Assembly (NCBI RefSeq): GCF_002906155.1
Contig: NZ_MUJK01000004.1
Coordinates: forward strand, 1-64,000
DNA from: Pseudomonas laurylsulfativorans
GTDB lineage: Bacteria; Pseudomonadota; Gammaproteobacteria; Pseudomonadales; Pseudomonadaceae
Direction of reading: 5' to 3'
Length of the DNA stretch: 64,000 bases
The translations under genes were made by a program, and so were the position numbers. Positions 8,833 to 17,176 of the stretch are shown in pieces; position 1 is the stretch's first letter, and each line of letters starts with the position of its first letter. Below the pieces are notes generated by a model, which saw only the letters and a program-made list of their open reading frames with translations, did no database searches and had not been told where the DNA came from.

Positions 8833-9092
8833 TGCCCCTGGTGCGTAGGGGCGATCCGCTGCGCCCTTATGGCGGCGAGGTGCTGGAAGGTCACTTCGAA
8901 GCCTTCGGCATGCCGGTGGCTTGTATGGGCGACAAGGTGCGCTGCGACAAACACGGCATGACGCATATCAGCGAGGGCGCCTCGGGTTTCATCATGGAAG
9001 GCAAACTGTTGGCGCTGGATGGCTACCGCTGTGACTGTGGCTGCCGGTTGGTCAGCACCCTGGCGGTCTCTTCAATCGGGGTGGTGCCATGA
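8829..9092 (+). CDS. PAAR domain protein, T6SS spike tip
   Basis: 87 residues. PAAR proteins form the sharp metal-bound cone on top of the VgrG trimer. The protein shows the short beta-rich PAAR layout: VRRGDPLRPYGGEV, then GMPVACMGDKVRC, a His (KHGMTHISEG), and the Cys pair in YRCDCGCRL that may bind metal. There is no extension domain, so it is a bare tip. It overlaps tle1 by 4 nt (ATGA) and the next gene by 4 nt, which ties it to delivery of the Tle1 effector. A second ATG three bases downstream is an equally possible start. Confidence 0.88.
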   Translation: MMPLVRRGDPLRPYGGEVLEGHFEAFGMPVACMGDKVRCDKHGMTHISEGASGFIMEGKLLALDGYRCDCGCRLVSTLAVSSIGVVP

Positions 9093-10222
9093 ATCGGCCC
9101 CCGGAGTACCCCGAAGTCGTGGCGCCCAGCGCGCCACGGTGGCGGCGCTGGTGGTTGGCTTTGCTGTGGCTATGGGGCGTGCAGGCGGTCGTCTTGCTGA
9201 CGCTGTGGCCTGAGGAGCACCCACGGCTGGAGCTGTGGTTATGGAGCGCCGTGCTGCCGTTGTGTTGGGCGTTGGCATTGGCCCTGCGCGTGTTGGCATG
9301 GCAAATCGACCTGTTCGGCAACGGCGTGTATCACCGTACCGTGGACGCCTCGGTTCAGCGCTGGTGGAGGCGCCGCAGTCTGGGCTTGCCGGTGCAGCGG
9401 GTGTGGTTGATTGGTCCGGCGGGCGATGTTCAGGAAAATTACCAAGGGTTGATGTCGGGCACTTCTTTGCCGAAGCCATCGAAACTGCGGGAGGCCTCAC
9501 AGGTACGGCTTTGTTGCCCGCTCTCGCTGAACAAAAACGCCCTGCGTGGCCCGGCGTTGGCTCGCTACCTGGCTCGGATGACCCTTGAACTTCCTGAATT
9601 GAAAGAACGTTGGCCGACATTGCGAGGTGTTGCCTGGATGGGGGATGAGGGCAGCCAGACCGCGTTCACAACGGCACTGGGCAAGGGGGGCGTGGTGCTG
9701 CCAGAAGTGCGCTTATCTTTGGGCGATCTGACCGATTTGGACGCCCTGATCGATGCCTTTTACCACGATTGTCGTGACAAGGATGATTGGGTGCTGTGCG
9801 CTGGCGTGATGTCGGTCGAAAGTGCTGAAGGCACAGTACTGCCCGGCGAGGCGGGCTTTCTCTGGCTGGTGAGTTGGCAGGGGCGCCAGGTGTTGCACCG
9901 GGGAGAATACTTGAATGAGACGCACCAGACAGCCATCGGCCTCTGTACACAAATGCAGCGATATGCCGGGATCGACTCGGCCCCCCCAGCCTGTCTTGCA
10001 ATGGATAAGGAAAGCCAGGAAGCCTTCGTGGAAGGAGGGTGGTCCGCAGGTGAACATCAATTGGCAAGACACTGGGGGTTACTGGCGCATATCGCACCAT
10101 TCATTGGTATGTCCCTGGCACTGTTGCAGGCGGGGAAGGCCGGACAGCCTTGCGGTTGGCTGAGTCAGGATGGAAACAAGCGATTGGCTATTGGAGTGGC
10201 GGTGCCTCATGGCAATGAATAA
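9089..10222 (+). CDS. T6SS-associated membrane protein with two N-terminal TM segments
   Basis: 377 residues. Two hydrophobic segments near residues 22-41 (LALLWLWGVQAVVLLTLW) and 49-68 (LWSAVLPLCWALALALRVLAW) are followed by a ~300-residue soluble part. The family has no functional name known to me; genes of this kind sit between PAAR/effector genes and TssM-like genes in Pseudomonas vgrG islands. It overlaps PAAR by 4 nt and the next gene by 14 nt, so it is surely part of the same operon. A partner role for the TssM-like protein downstream is inferred from position only. Confidence 0.6.
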   Translation: MNRPPEYPEVVAPSAPRWRRWWLALLWLWGVQAVVLLTLWPEEHPRLELWLWSAVLPLCWALALALRVLAWQIDLFGNGVYHRTVDASVQRWWRRRSLGLPVQRVWLIGPAGDVQENYQGLMSGTSLPKPSKLREASQVRLCCPLSLNKNALRGPALARYLARMTLELPELKERWPTLRGVAWMGDEGSQTAFTTALGKGGVVLPEVRLSLGDLTDLDALIDAFYHDCRDKDDWVLCAGVMSVESAEGTVLPGEAGFLWLVSWQGRQVLHRGEYLNETHQTAIGLCTQMQRYAGIDSAPPACLAMDKESQEAFVEGGWSAGEHQLARHWGLLAHIAPFIGMSLALLQAGKAGQPCGWLSQDGNKRLAIGVAVPHGNE

Positions 10223-13200
10223 CGCAAAGTACAAGGGTTCTTTGATTCGCGTGGGATTGGGGTATCTGCTGATCCTGGCATTACTGGTGATACTGGGTTG
10301 TCTGTTGTATGCCTTGAGTGGCACCCACTTCGGCTGGCCGCAACTGTCGCTCAAAGACTTGGCGCTGTACGGTTTCGGCATCTGGTTTGCCATCGGCTGG
10401 ACCTGCCCGGCCATTCTGCTGGCTTGGGATCGGCTGGCAGTGACTCGGTCGAATCGGATAATCGGAACGGTCGCTGAAACACCGGTTCCACCCTTGAGCA
10501 AACCGACCGATTCCCCCGACATTTCGTGGCTCCCCGAATTAAAGGAGCACCTGCGCGAGAACTACAGTTTTCTCAAACGGCCAAAGGTCCGCTTTCTGTT
10601 GGTCGTCGGCGAATCCGAGCAGGTCGAAGCCATCGCCCCTGATCTGAAAGCAAAAAAATGGCTGGCCGGCCACGACACCATCCTGCTCTGGGGCGGCAAT
10701 ATCCAGAGCGAATTCGATGATGATCGCTTAGCCCCGTGGCAAAGCCTGACCCGCTGGCGCCCCCTCGACGGCGTCATCTGGGCCCTCAACAAACCACAAA
10801 GCGCCGACCCTCGCGCCATGGACCACGGCATACGCCACCTGCAAACCCTGGCACGCCGGCTGCGCTGGCAGCTGCCGCTGCACCTGTGGCAGGTCTGCGA
10901 CAGCAAATGGAAACAGGACAAGCGCCCGACTCAACCGGTCGGTTGCCTGCTGCCCATCCCCGTGACGCCGCAGGCGGTGGAAGGCGCTCTGGACAACCTG
11001 GTACAACCCCTGCGCAACGCCGGCTGGGGGCAGATGCAAGATTCGATGGGTAACGACTTTCTGGTGCGTCTGGCCCGTGATCTGCAGGTCGAGGGCATTG
11101 CCCGCTGGCGTCAGGCGTTGGTGCCGATGTTTCGCATCTTTGCCCGGGGCGTGCCGCTGCGCGGCGTGTGGTTCAGCCTGCCGTTGCCGGCCGACGGGAA
11201 AGATGCCGGGCGTCTGTGGCATGTCACGCCGCCTTGGGAGGGCGTGCTCGGCGACAAAGCCGTGCACCGCCGCCGTCTGGGCTGGGGCGCCGTGCGCATC
11301 GGCTACGCAACGGTGTTGGGTCTGGCAGTGATCTGGGGCGCCGGACTGCTGCTGTCGTTCGCCACCAACCGCGTGCAGATCGCGCAGGTGCAGACCGTAT
11401 TGACCACCCTTGAACAATCGCAAAGCGCTGATGAACAATTCCTCGCGTTCAATGAACTGGTGCGCGAGCTCGGGCGCCTGGATTACCGCGCCGAGCACGG
11501 CGCGCCGTGGTATCAGCGTTTTGGCCTGAATCAAAACGATGCGCTGCTGGCCGCGCTGTGGCCGCGTTACGTCGAGGCCAATCAACGCTTGCTGCGCGAT
11601 CCGGCGGTGGCCCACTTGCAGGCGCGGCTCGACGCGCTGGTCAAACTGCCGCCGGACAGCCCCGAGCGCAGCAAGCGTGCCGGTGTGGCCTACGCGCAAC
11701 TCAAGGCCTACCTGATGCTGGCGCGCCCGGAAAAATCCGATCCGGCGTTCCTGGCCCAGGCCCTGACCGACGCCGAGCCGCAACGCGCCGGGTTCTCGCC
11801 GGGGCTCTGGCAGGGCCTGTCGCCGACCCTGTGGCAGTTCTACGCGCAGCAACTGGCGCGCCATCCGCAGTGGCGCATCGAAGCCGACCCCCGGCTGGTG
11901 GCCCAGGCCCGCCAAGTACTGCTCGGCCAACTCGGTCAGCGCAATGGCGAAGCCAGCCTGTACCGCAAAATCCTCGATGACGCGGCCAACCATTATCCGG
12001 CGCTGAGCCTGCCACAGATGGTCGGCGACACCGAGGCAGCGGCGCTATTTACCACATCGGCCGAAGTGCCCGGCGTGTTCACTCGCCAGGCCTGGGAAGG
12101 CCAGGTGCGTCCGGCCATCGCCGCCATCGCCGAGGCCCGTCGCGAAGAGATCGACTGGGTGCTCAGCGACAATCCCGCCAGCCTCGCCGTCGAATTGAGC
12201 CCGGAGCAACTGCGCGAGCGCCTGACCGAGCGCTACTTCCAGGACTACGCCAACGCCTGGCTGGATTTCCTCAACCACCTGCGCTGGCAACCGGTCGACA
12301 GCCTGGGCGAGGTGATTGATCAACTGGCGCTGATGAGCGACGTGCGCCAGTCGCCGCTGATCGCCCTGATGAACACCTTGGCCTGGCAGGGGCAGGCCGG
12401 CACGCGCGGCCAGGCCTTGGGCGATTCGTTGATCAAGTCGGCGCAGAAGCTGATCGCCCAGGACGGCGTGCCGCCGATCGAGCAGTCGCTCGGCGGTCCG
12501 GGCGGTCCGCTGGACGCCACCTTCGGGCCATTGCTGAGCCTGCTGGGCAAGGACGTCGAGCGCACCAACGACAGCGAGCGCCTGAGCCTGCAGGCCTTCC
12601 TCAACCGGGTCACGCGGGTGCGACTGAAGCTGCAACAAGTGAGCAACGCGCCGAACCCGCAGGCGATGACTCAAGCCCTGGCGCAGAGCGTGTTCCAGGG
12701 GCATAGCGTCGACCTCACCGACACCCAGGCCTACGGCAATCTGCTCGCCGCCAGCCTCGGTGCAGAGTGGGACGGGATCGGCCAGACCCTGTTCGTGCAG
12801 CCGCTGGAGCAGGCCTGGCAACGGGTGTTGCAACCGTCAACGGCGGGCCTCAACAGCCAGTGGCAACGGGCGATCGTCAAGGACTGGCACGGCGCCTTCG
12901 CCGGTCGCTACCCCTTTGCCGCCACCGGCAGCGACGCCTCGCTACCGATGCTCGGGCAGATGATCCGCGCCGACGCCGGGCGCATCGACCAGTTCCTCCA
13001 GCAGCAACTGGGCGGCGTGCTGCGCAAGGAAGGCAGTCGCTGGGTGGCCGACGCCCGGCACAGCCAGGGCCTGCACTTCAACCCCAAGTTCCTCGCGGCG
13101 ATCAACCAGCTCAGCCACCTCGCCGACGTGCTCTACACCGACGGCGGCATGGGCCTGAGCTTCGAGCTGCGTGGCAAGCCGGTGCGCGACGTGGTGCAGA

Positions 13201-13574
13201 CCACCTTCATCCTCAACGGCGAAAAACATGAGTATTTCAACCAGAAGGAACGCTGGCAGCGCTTCAGCTGGCCGGGCTTCAGCCAGCATCCGGGCACGCG
13301 TTTGCTGTGGATCAGCGTGCTGGCCAACGAGCGCCTTTACGGCGATTACGAAGGCACCTGGGGCCTGATCCGCCTGCTCGAACAGGCAAAAATCACCGCG
13401 CTGAACGACACCGACAGCCAATACCGCGTGCAGCTTCGGGCCCCGGACGGCCTCGACCTGACCTGGCACCTGCGCACTGAGCTGGGCGCAGGGCCGCTGG
13501 CGTTGCTCAAGTTGCGCGGCTTTGAGTTGCCTGCGCAGATCTTTCTGGACAAGGGGGAAAAGGCGCCGCTTTGA
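10209..13574 (+). CDS. TssM/IcmF-like protein, orphan paralog in an effector island
   Basis: 1121 residues from ATG 10209, preferred over an ATG at 10170 that would overlap the previous gene by 53 nt. TssM is the inner-membrane ring protein of the T6SS. The layout matches: two N-terminal TM segments (LGYLLILALLVILGCLL; YGFGIWFAIGWTCPAILLAW), a cytoplasmic domain, a third TM near residues 363-383 (VLGLAVIWGAGLLLSFA), then a long periplasmic part ending in the TssM C-terminal domain (SWPGFSQHPGTRLLW). The cytoplasmic domain lacks a GxxxxGKT-type Walker A where one is expected (RFLLVVGESEQVEAI). No other structural T6SS genes are in the window, so it is probably specific to this island. Confidence 0.8.
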   Translation: MAMNNAKYKGSLIRVGLGYLLILALLVILGCLLYALSGTHFGWPQLSLKDLALYGFGIWFAIGWTCPAILLAWDRLAVTRSNRIIGTVAETPVPPLSKPTDSPDISWLPELKEHLRENYSFLKRPKVRFLLVVGESEQVEAIAPDLKAKKWLAGHDTILLWGGNIQSEFDDDRLAPWQSLTRWRPLDGVIWALNKPQSADPRAMDHGIRHLQTLARRLRWQLPLHLWQVCDSKWKQDKRPTQPVGCLLPIPVTPQAVEGALDNLVQPLRNAGWGQMQDSMGNDFLVRLARDLQVEGIARWRQALVPMFRIFARGVPLRGVWFSLPLPADGKDAGRLWHVTPPWEGVLGDKAVHRRRLGWGAVRIGYATVLGLAVIWGAGLLLSFATNRVQIAQVQTVLTTLEQSQSADEQFLAFNELVRELGRLDYRAEHGAPWYQRFGLNQNDALLAALWPRYVEANQRLLRDPAVAHLQARLDALVKLPPDSPERSKRAGVAYAQLKAYLMLARPEKSDPAFLAQALTDAEPQRAGFSPGLWQGLSPTLWQFYAQQLARHPQWRIEADPRLVAQARQVLLGQLGQRNGEASLYRKILDDAANHYPALSLPQMVGDTEAAALFTTSAEVPGVFTRQAWEGQVRPAIAAIAEARREEIDWVLSDNPASLAVELSPEQLRERLTERYFQDYANAWLDFLNHLRWQPVDSLGEVIDQLALMSDVRQSPLIALMNTLAWQGQAGTRGQALGDSLIKSAQKLIAQDGVPPIEQSLGGPGGPLDATFGPLLSLLGKDVERTNDSERLSLQAFLNRVTRVRLKLQQVSNAPNPQAMTQALAQSVFQGHSVDLTDTQAYGNLLAASLGAEWDGIGQTLFVQPLEQAWQRVLQPSTAGLNSQWQRAIVKDWHGAFAGRYPFAATGSDASLPMLGQMIRADAGRIDQFLQQQLGGVLRKEGSRWVADARHSQGLHFNPKFLAAINQLSHLADVLYTDGGMGLSFELRGKPVRDVVQTTFILNGEKHEYFNQKERWQRFSWPGFSQHPGTRLLWISVLANERLYGDYEGTWGLIRLLEQAKITALNDTDSQYRVQLRAPDGLDLTWHLRTELGAGPLALLKLRGFELPAQIFLDKGEKAPL

Positions 13575-13751
13575 TTTCGATTGGTGGCAGCCGGTTTACG
13601 GCGAAGTCGGTGATGTGGTGGGTAGCGATCTCATCAGTCACTGGCCGCGCGGAACGGCTGCGTGTTCTGGGGGCGAATCCAGGGAGCGGATTGACGAAAT
13701 GCGACTTGTTGGCGGGTAAATACATCAAGGAGAAATGCGCGATTGCGCTCC

Positions 13752-13832
13752 GTAGGAGCCGGCTTGCTGGCGATAGCGGCCTCAGGGTCGTGTTGTCCTT
13801 GAGGTCGTCATCGCTGGCAAGCCAGCTCCTAC
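13752..13832. repeat. Paired REP element (REPIN-like)
   Basis: Two inverted arms, gtaggagccggcttgctgg and its near-complement ending ccagctcctac, with a short spacer. It fills much of the 280-bp gap between the convergent TssM-like and thiolase genes and may end transcription from both sides. A small overlapping frame after 13571 is not convincing as a gene. Confidence 0.85.
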
Positions 13833-13854
13833 AGTTTTGCGTAAGGCAGGGTGA

Positions 13855-15036
13855 TTACACGCGCTCGAAAATCGCCGCAATCCCCTGGCCACCACCGATG
13901 CACATGGTCACCAGTGCGTAACGGCCGCCGGTGCGGTGCAGTTCGTGGATGGCCTTGGTGGCGATGATCGCGCCGGTGGCGCCCACCGGGTGGCCCAGGG
14001 CGATGCCCGAACCGTTCGGGTTGACCTTGGCCGGATCAAGATCGAGTTCCTGGCTGACGGCACAGGCCTGGGCGGCGAAGGCGATGTTGGCTTCGATCAC
14101 GTCCAGGTCGGCGACGCTCAGGCCGGCGCGCTTGAGCGCCAGGCGGGTGGCCGGGATCGGGCCCAGGCCCATGAATTCCGGTTCGACGCCGGCGTGGGCG
14201 TAGCTGACCAGGCGGGCGAGGGGTTTCAGGCTGTTGGCCTGGACCGCGTTGCCGCTGGCCATGACCAGTGCGGCGGCGCCATCGTTGAGGCCCGAGGCGT
14301 TGCCGGCGGTGACCGAACCGTCCTTCTTGAACGCCGGCTTCATGGCTGCCAGTTGTTCCAGGGACGTGGCGCGCGGATGTTCGTCGACGTTGAACAGCTT
14401 GACGCCTTTGCGGTCCTGGATTTCCACGGTCGCGATCTGCTCGCTGAAGTAGCCGTTGGCAATCGCATGGGCGGCGCGTTTCTGGTCTTCCAGGGCCAGG
14501 GCATCCTGCATTTCGCGGGTGATGCCGTTGCGCGCGGCGACGTTCTCGGCGGTGATGCCCATGTGGATGCCATGGAAGGGGTCATGCAGGATGCCGAGCA
14601 TGTAGTCGATGACCTGGGCGTTGCCCATGCGCGACCCCCAACGGGCGGACGGCATCAGGTACGGGCCGCGGCTCATGGATTCGGCACCGGCACCGACGAC
14701 GATGTCGGCATCGCCGAGCATCAGGGTCTGGGCAGCGTTGATGATGGCTTGCAGGCCCGAACCGCACAGGCGGTTGACGTTGTAGGCCGGGGTTTCCTTC
14801 GGGATGCCGGCGTTCATCGCCGCGACGCGGGAGATGTAGGCGTCGCGGGTTTCGGTCGGGATCACGTTGCCCATCACCAGATGGCCAACGAGCGCCGGGT
14901 CCACGGCGGCCCGCTCCAGGGCGGCTTTCACGGCCGTGGTCGCCAGGTCGGCCAGTGGTACGTCCTTGAGCGAACCGCCGAAGGTACCGATGGCGGTACG
15001 GGCGGCGCTGACGACGTAGATTTCTGGAGTGTTCAT
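13855..15036 (-). CDS. Acetyl-CoA acetyltransferase (thiolase)
   Basis: 393 residues, the standard length for degradative or biosynthetic thiolases, which cleave 3-ketoacyl-CoA or condense two acetyl-CoA. The acyl-accepting Cys lies in NRLCGSG (about residue 90), the His in GHPVG near residue 350, and the second Cys in CIGGGQG near residue 380. The usual NEAF motif reads NIAF here (near residue 317), an uncommon change next to the active site. Its start codon overlaps the stop of the enoyl-CoA hydratase gene by 4 nt, so both are one operon. Substrate not determined; the neighbours suggest beta-oxidation of a small acyl-CoA rather than phenylacetate, which has its own thiolase at 33164. Confidence 0.9.
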   Translation of the reverse strand: MNTPEIYVVSAARTAIGTFGGSLKDVPLADLATTAVKAALERAAVDPALVGHLVMGNVIPTETRDAYISRVAAMNAGIPKETPAYNVNRLCGSGLQAIINAAQTLMLGDADIVVGAGAESMSRGPYLMPSARWGSRMGNAQVIDYMLGILHDPFHGIHMGITAENVAARNGITREMQDALALEDQKRAAHAIANGYFSEQIATVEIQDRKGVKLFNVDEHPRATSLEQLAAMKPAFKKDGSVTAGNASGLNDGAAALVMASGNAVQANSLKPLARLVSYAHAGVEPEFMGLGPIPATRLALKRAGLSVADLDVIEANIAFAAQACAVSQELDLDPAKVNPNGSGIALGHPVGATGAIIATKAIHELHRTGGRYALVTMCIGGGQGIAAIFERV

Positions 15037-15815
15037 GGCTGGTTTCCTTTCGGTGGATTCTTATCTGTACTGCGATTGAGCAGGGCGTTCAAGGCGGTTT
15101 TCGCCTCGTCGGTGTTCAGGCGCTGAATGAACAGCGTGTTTTCTTCGCGCAGGGTGGCTTCCAGTTCGGCCAGGGAAGCCTGTTTCATCAGCTGCCGGGA
15201 CTGGCGCAAGGCTTGCTGGGGCATGGCCAGAAAGCGCTGGGCGATCTTGAGGGCCGCCGCCAGGCACTGCTCGCCGTCGTCGAACGCTTCGTTGGCAATG
15301 CCCCAATTGACCGCTTCGTTGCCGTCCAGGCCGTTGCCCAACAGCAGCAGGCTCGCAGCGCGGGCATGGCCAAGGCGGCGTGGCAGCAACAGGCTGGCGC
15401 CGAATTCGGGGCACAGGCCGATGTTGACGAACGGCATGCGCAGCTTGGCGTTGCGGGTGACCAGCACCTGGTCACAATGCAGCAGCAACGTGGTGCCGAT
15501 GCCGATGGCCGCCCCGCAGACTGCCGCGATCAGCGGCTTTTGCAGGCGCGTGACGACTTTCATCAAGTGGAACGCCGGGGCGTCCAGATGAGTGGGCGGA
15601 TTCTGGAGGAAGTCCACCAGGTCATTGCCGCTGGTGAAGCAGGTCGGGCCGCCAGTGATGATGATCACGCCGGTCTGCTCGTCTTCGTCGGCGGCCTGCA
15701 GCAGGTCGGCCAGTCGCGTGTACATGGCGTTGTTCAGCGCGTTGAGCTTGTCCAGGCGGTCGATGGTCAGCGTCAACACGCCGTCGCGTTGCTCGTGTTT
15801 GATCAAATCTGTCAT
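15033..15815 (-). CDS. Enoyl-CoA hydratase/isomerase family protein
   Basis: 260 residues with the crotonase fold signature: ITGGPTCFTSGNDL for the first oxyanion-hole strand and CGAAIGIGTTLLLHCD for the second. In the active-site region PEFGASLLLP, the Glu that corresponds to the second catalytic acid of hydratases is kept, but the first acid position is not obvious. It may therefore be an isomerase or a hydratase with altered specificity. It is the first gene of a two-gene operon with the thiolase (ATGA-type overlap). It is divergently transcribed from the polyamine binding protein gene across a 214-bp gap. Confidence 0.85.
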   Translation of the reverse strand: MTDLIKHEQRDGVLTLTIDRLDKLNALNNAMYTRLADLLQAADEDEQTGVIIITGGPTCFTSGNDLVDFLQNPPTHLDAPAFHLMKVVTRLQKPLIAAVCGAAIGIGTTLLLHCDQVLVTRNAKLRMPFVNIGLCPEFGASLLLPRRLGHARAASLLLLGNGLDGNEAVNWGIANEAFDDGEQCLAAALKIAQRFLAMPQQALRQSRQLMKQASLAELEATLREENTLFIQRLNTDEAKTALNALLNRSTDKNPPKGNQP

Positions 15816-15916
15816 CGCAGGCTCCGCAGGGTCGGTTCAGGCTGCCACTTTAAGCGCCGGACCCAGCCCGATCTATGGCAAAACGGTTCAACTGCGCTGC
15901 CGCTTTTTGCCATGCC

Positions 15917-15940
15917 GGTGTGCCAAAAACGACACACACC
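15917..15940. promoter_or_regulatory. Inverted repeat GGTGTG-N12-CACACC in a divergent promoter region
   Basis: This dyad lies between the divergent enoyl-CoA hydratase and polyamine-binding-protein genes, about 90-100 bp from each start codon. The spacing and symmetry suit a dimeric regulator, and the LuxR-type regulator at 18649 is a candidate. No binding consensus known to me matches, so this is inference from symmetry and position. Confidence 0.35.
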
Positions 15941-16029
15941 CATTCGGGGTATGGTTGCGCCGGGTGAATCGACCAATAGTGAGGGCATCCGCTCATCCAG
16001 AGCCGAACTCGCTATAAGGTGCATTGGCT

Positions 16030-17136
16030 ATGGGCAAGACACTGCTTAAGGTGATTTCCAGTCTGTTTGTTGTACCGCTGACCCTGAATGCCTACGCCGC
16101 TCAAGTGGACGAGGGCAATACGCTGCGGCTTTACAACTGGGCGGACTACATCGGTGAAAAAACCATCGCCGATTTCGAAAAGGCCACCGGTATCAAGGTG
16201 GTCTACGACACTTTCGATTCCTATGAAACGGTGCAGGCCAAATTGCTCACCGGCCATTCCGGTTATGACCTGATCGTTTTGAACGCCTCCCTGGCGCCGC
16301 CGCTGATCAAGGCCAAGGTGTTCCAGCCGCTGGATAAAAAGCAGTTGCCGGGCTGGACCAACCTCGACCCGCAGATCCTCGAGGACCTGCAAGGTTATGA
16401 CCCGGGCACCCAGTACTCTGCGCCCTACACCTGGGGCAGCAACGGCGTCACCTACAACGTCGACAAGATCAAGGAGCGCATGCCGGACGCGCCGATCGGC
16501 TCGCTGGCGATGATCTTCGACCCGAAGATCGTTTCGCGCTTCGCCGATTGCGGCGTGACCCTGCTTGATGCACCGACCGAAGTCATCCCGATGGCCTTGA
16601 CCTATCTGGGGCGCGACCCGAGAAGCGCTGCGCCCGCGGACCTGAAAGCCGCTCAGGAATTGCTGCTGTCTGTGCGGCCGTACATCCGCAAATTCGACTC
16701 GGTCAATTACCTGACCAGCCTGCCCAACGGCGACGTGTGCATGGCCATGACCTGGTCCGGCGATTACGCGACGGCCATGGCCCGCGCGGCGGAAGCCAAG
16801 AAGCAGATCAACCTGGCGTACTTCATTCCCAAGGAAGGCTCGCTGATCTGGTTCGACAACATGTACATCCCGGCCGACGCGCCCCACGTCGCCAACGCCC
16901 ACAAGTTTCTCGAGTACCTGATGCAGCCGCAGGTGATGGCCGATGTGAGTGATTTCATCAATTACGCCAACAGTAACGCGGCGGCCACGCCGTTGTTGAA
17001 CGCCGATGTACGCGACAACCCGGCGATCTACCCCGATGCCCAGACCCGCGAGCGTCTGTTCCCGCAGAAAACCCAGGATGCCAAGGACATGCGGGCGATT
17101 ACCCGGGTCTGGAGCACCGTGAAAAGCGGCATCTGA
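16030..17136 (+). CDS. Polyamine ABC transporter periplasmic binding protein (SpuD/SpuE/PotF type)
   Basis: 368 residues from ATG 16030; a TTG two codons earlier is less likely. A Sec signal peptide ends near LTLNAYAAQ. The mature protein starts with the family pattern LRLYNWADYIGEKTIADFEK and continues with YDLIVLNA, YTWGSNGVTYN, WSGDYATAMARA and WFDNMYIPADAPH, which match putrescine/spermidine binding proteins. It lacks a companion ATPase and permease here, so it probably feeds a transporter encoded elsewhere or acts in sensing. It is followed 40 bp later by an aminotransferase of the type used on diamines, which suggests uptake followed by deamination. Confidence 0.88.
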   Translation: MGKTLLKVISSLFVVPLTLNAYAAQVDEGNTLRLYNWADYIGEKTIADFEKATGIKVVYDTFDSYETVQAKLLTGHSGYDLIVLNASLAPPLIKAKVFQPLDKKQLPGWTNLDPQILEDLQGYDPGTQYSAPYTWGSNGVTYNVDKIKERMPDAPIGSLAMIFDPKIVSRFADCGVTLLDAPTEVIPMALTYLGRDPRSAAPADLKAAQELLLSVRPYIRKFDSVNYLTSLPNGDVCMAMTWSGDYATAMARAAEAKKQINLAYFIPKEGSLIWFDNMYIPADAPHVANAHKFLEYLMQPQVMADVSDFINYANSNAAATPLLNADVRDNPAIYPDAQTRERLFPQKTQDAKDMRAITRVWSTVKSGI

Positions 17137-17176
17137 TTTGTTCGATCGTTAGTCAATTTCGGTTAGAGGTTTATTT

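Noticed and set aside
13571..13921. Small + strand frame after the TssM-like gene
   Set aside because: It starts on a TTG, runs through a REP element and into the thiolase 3' end. No domain is recognised.
13936..15126. Open frame antisense to the thiolase
   Set aside because: Mirror of a clear thiolase gene and rich in Gly, Asp and Val, as expected from reverse reading of GC-rich codons.
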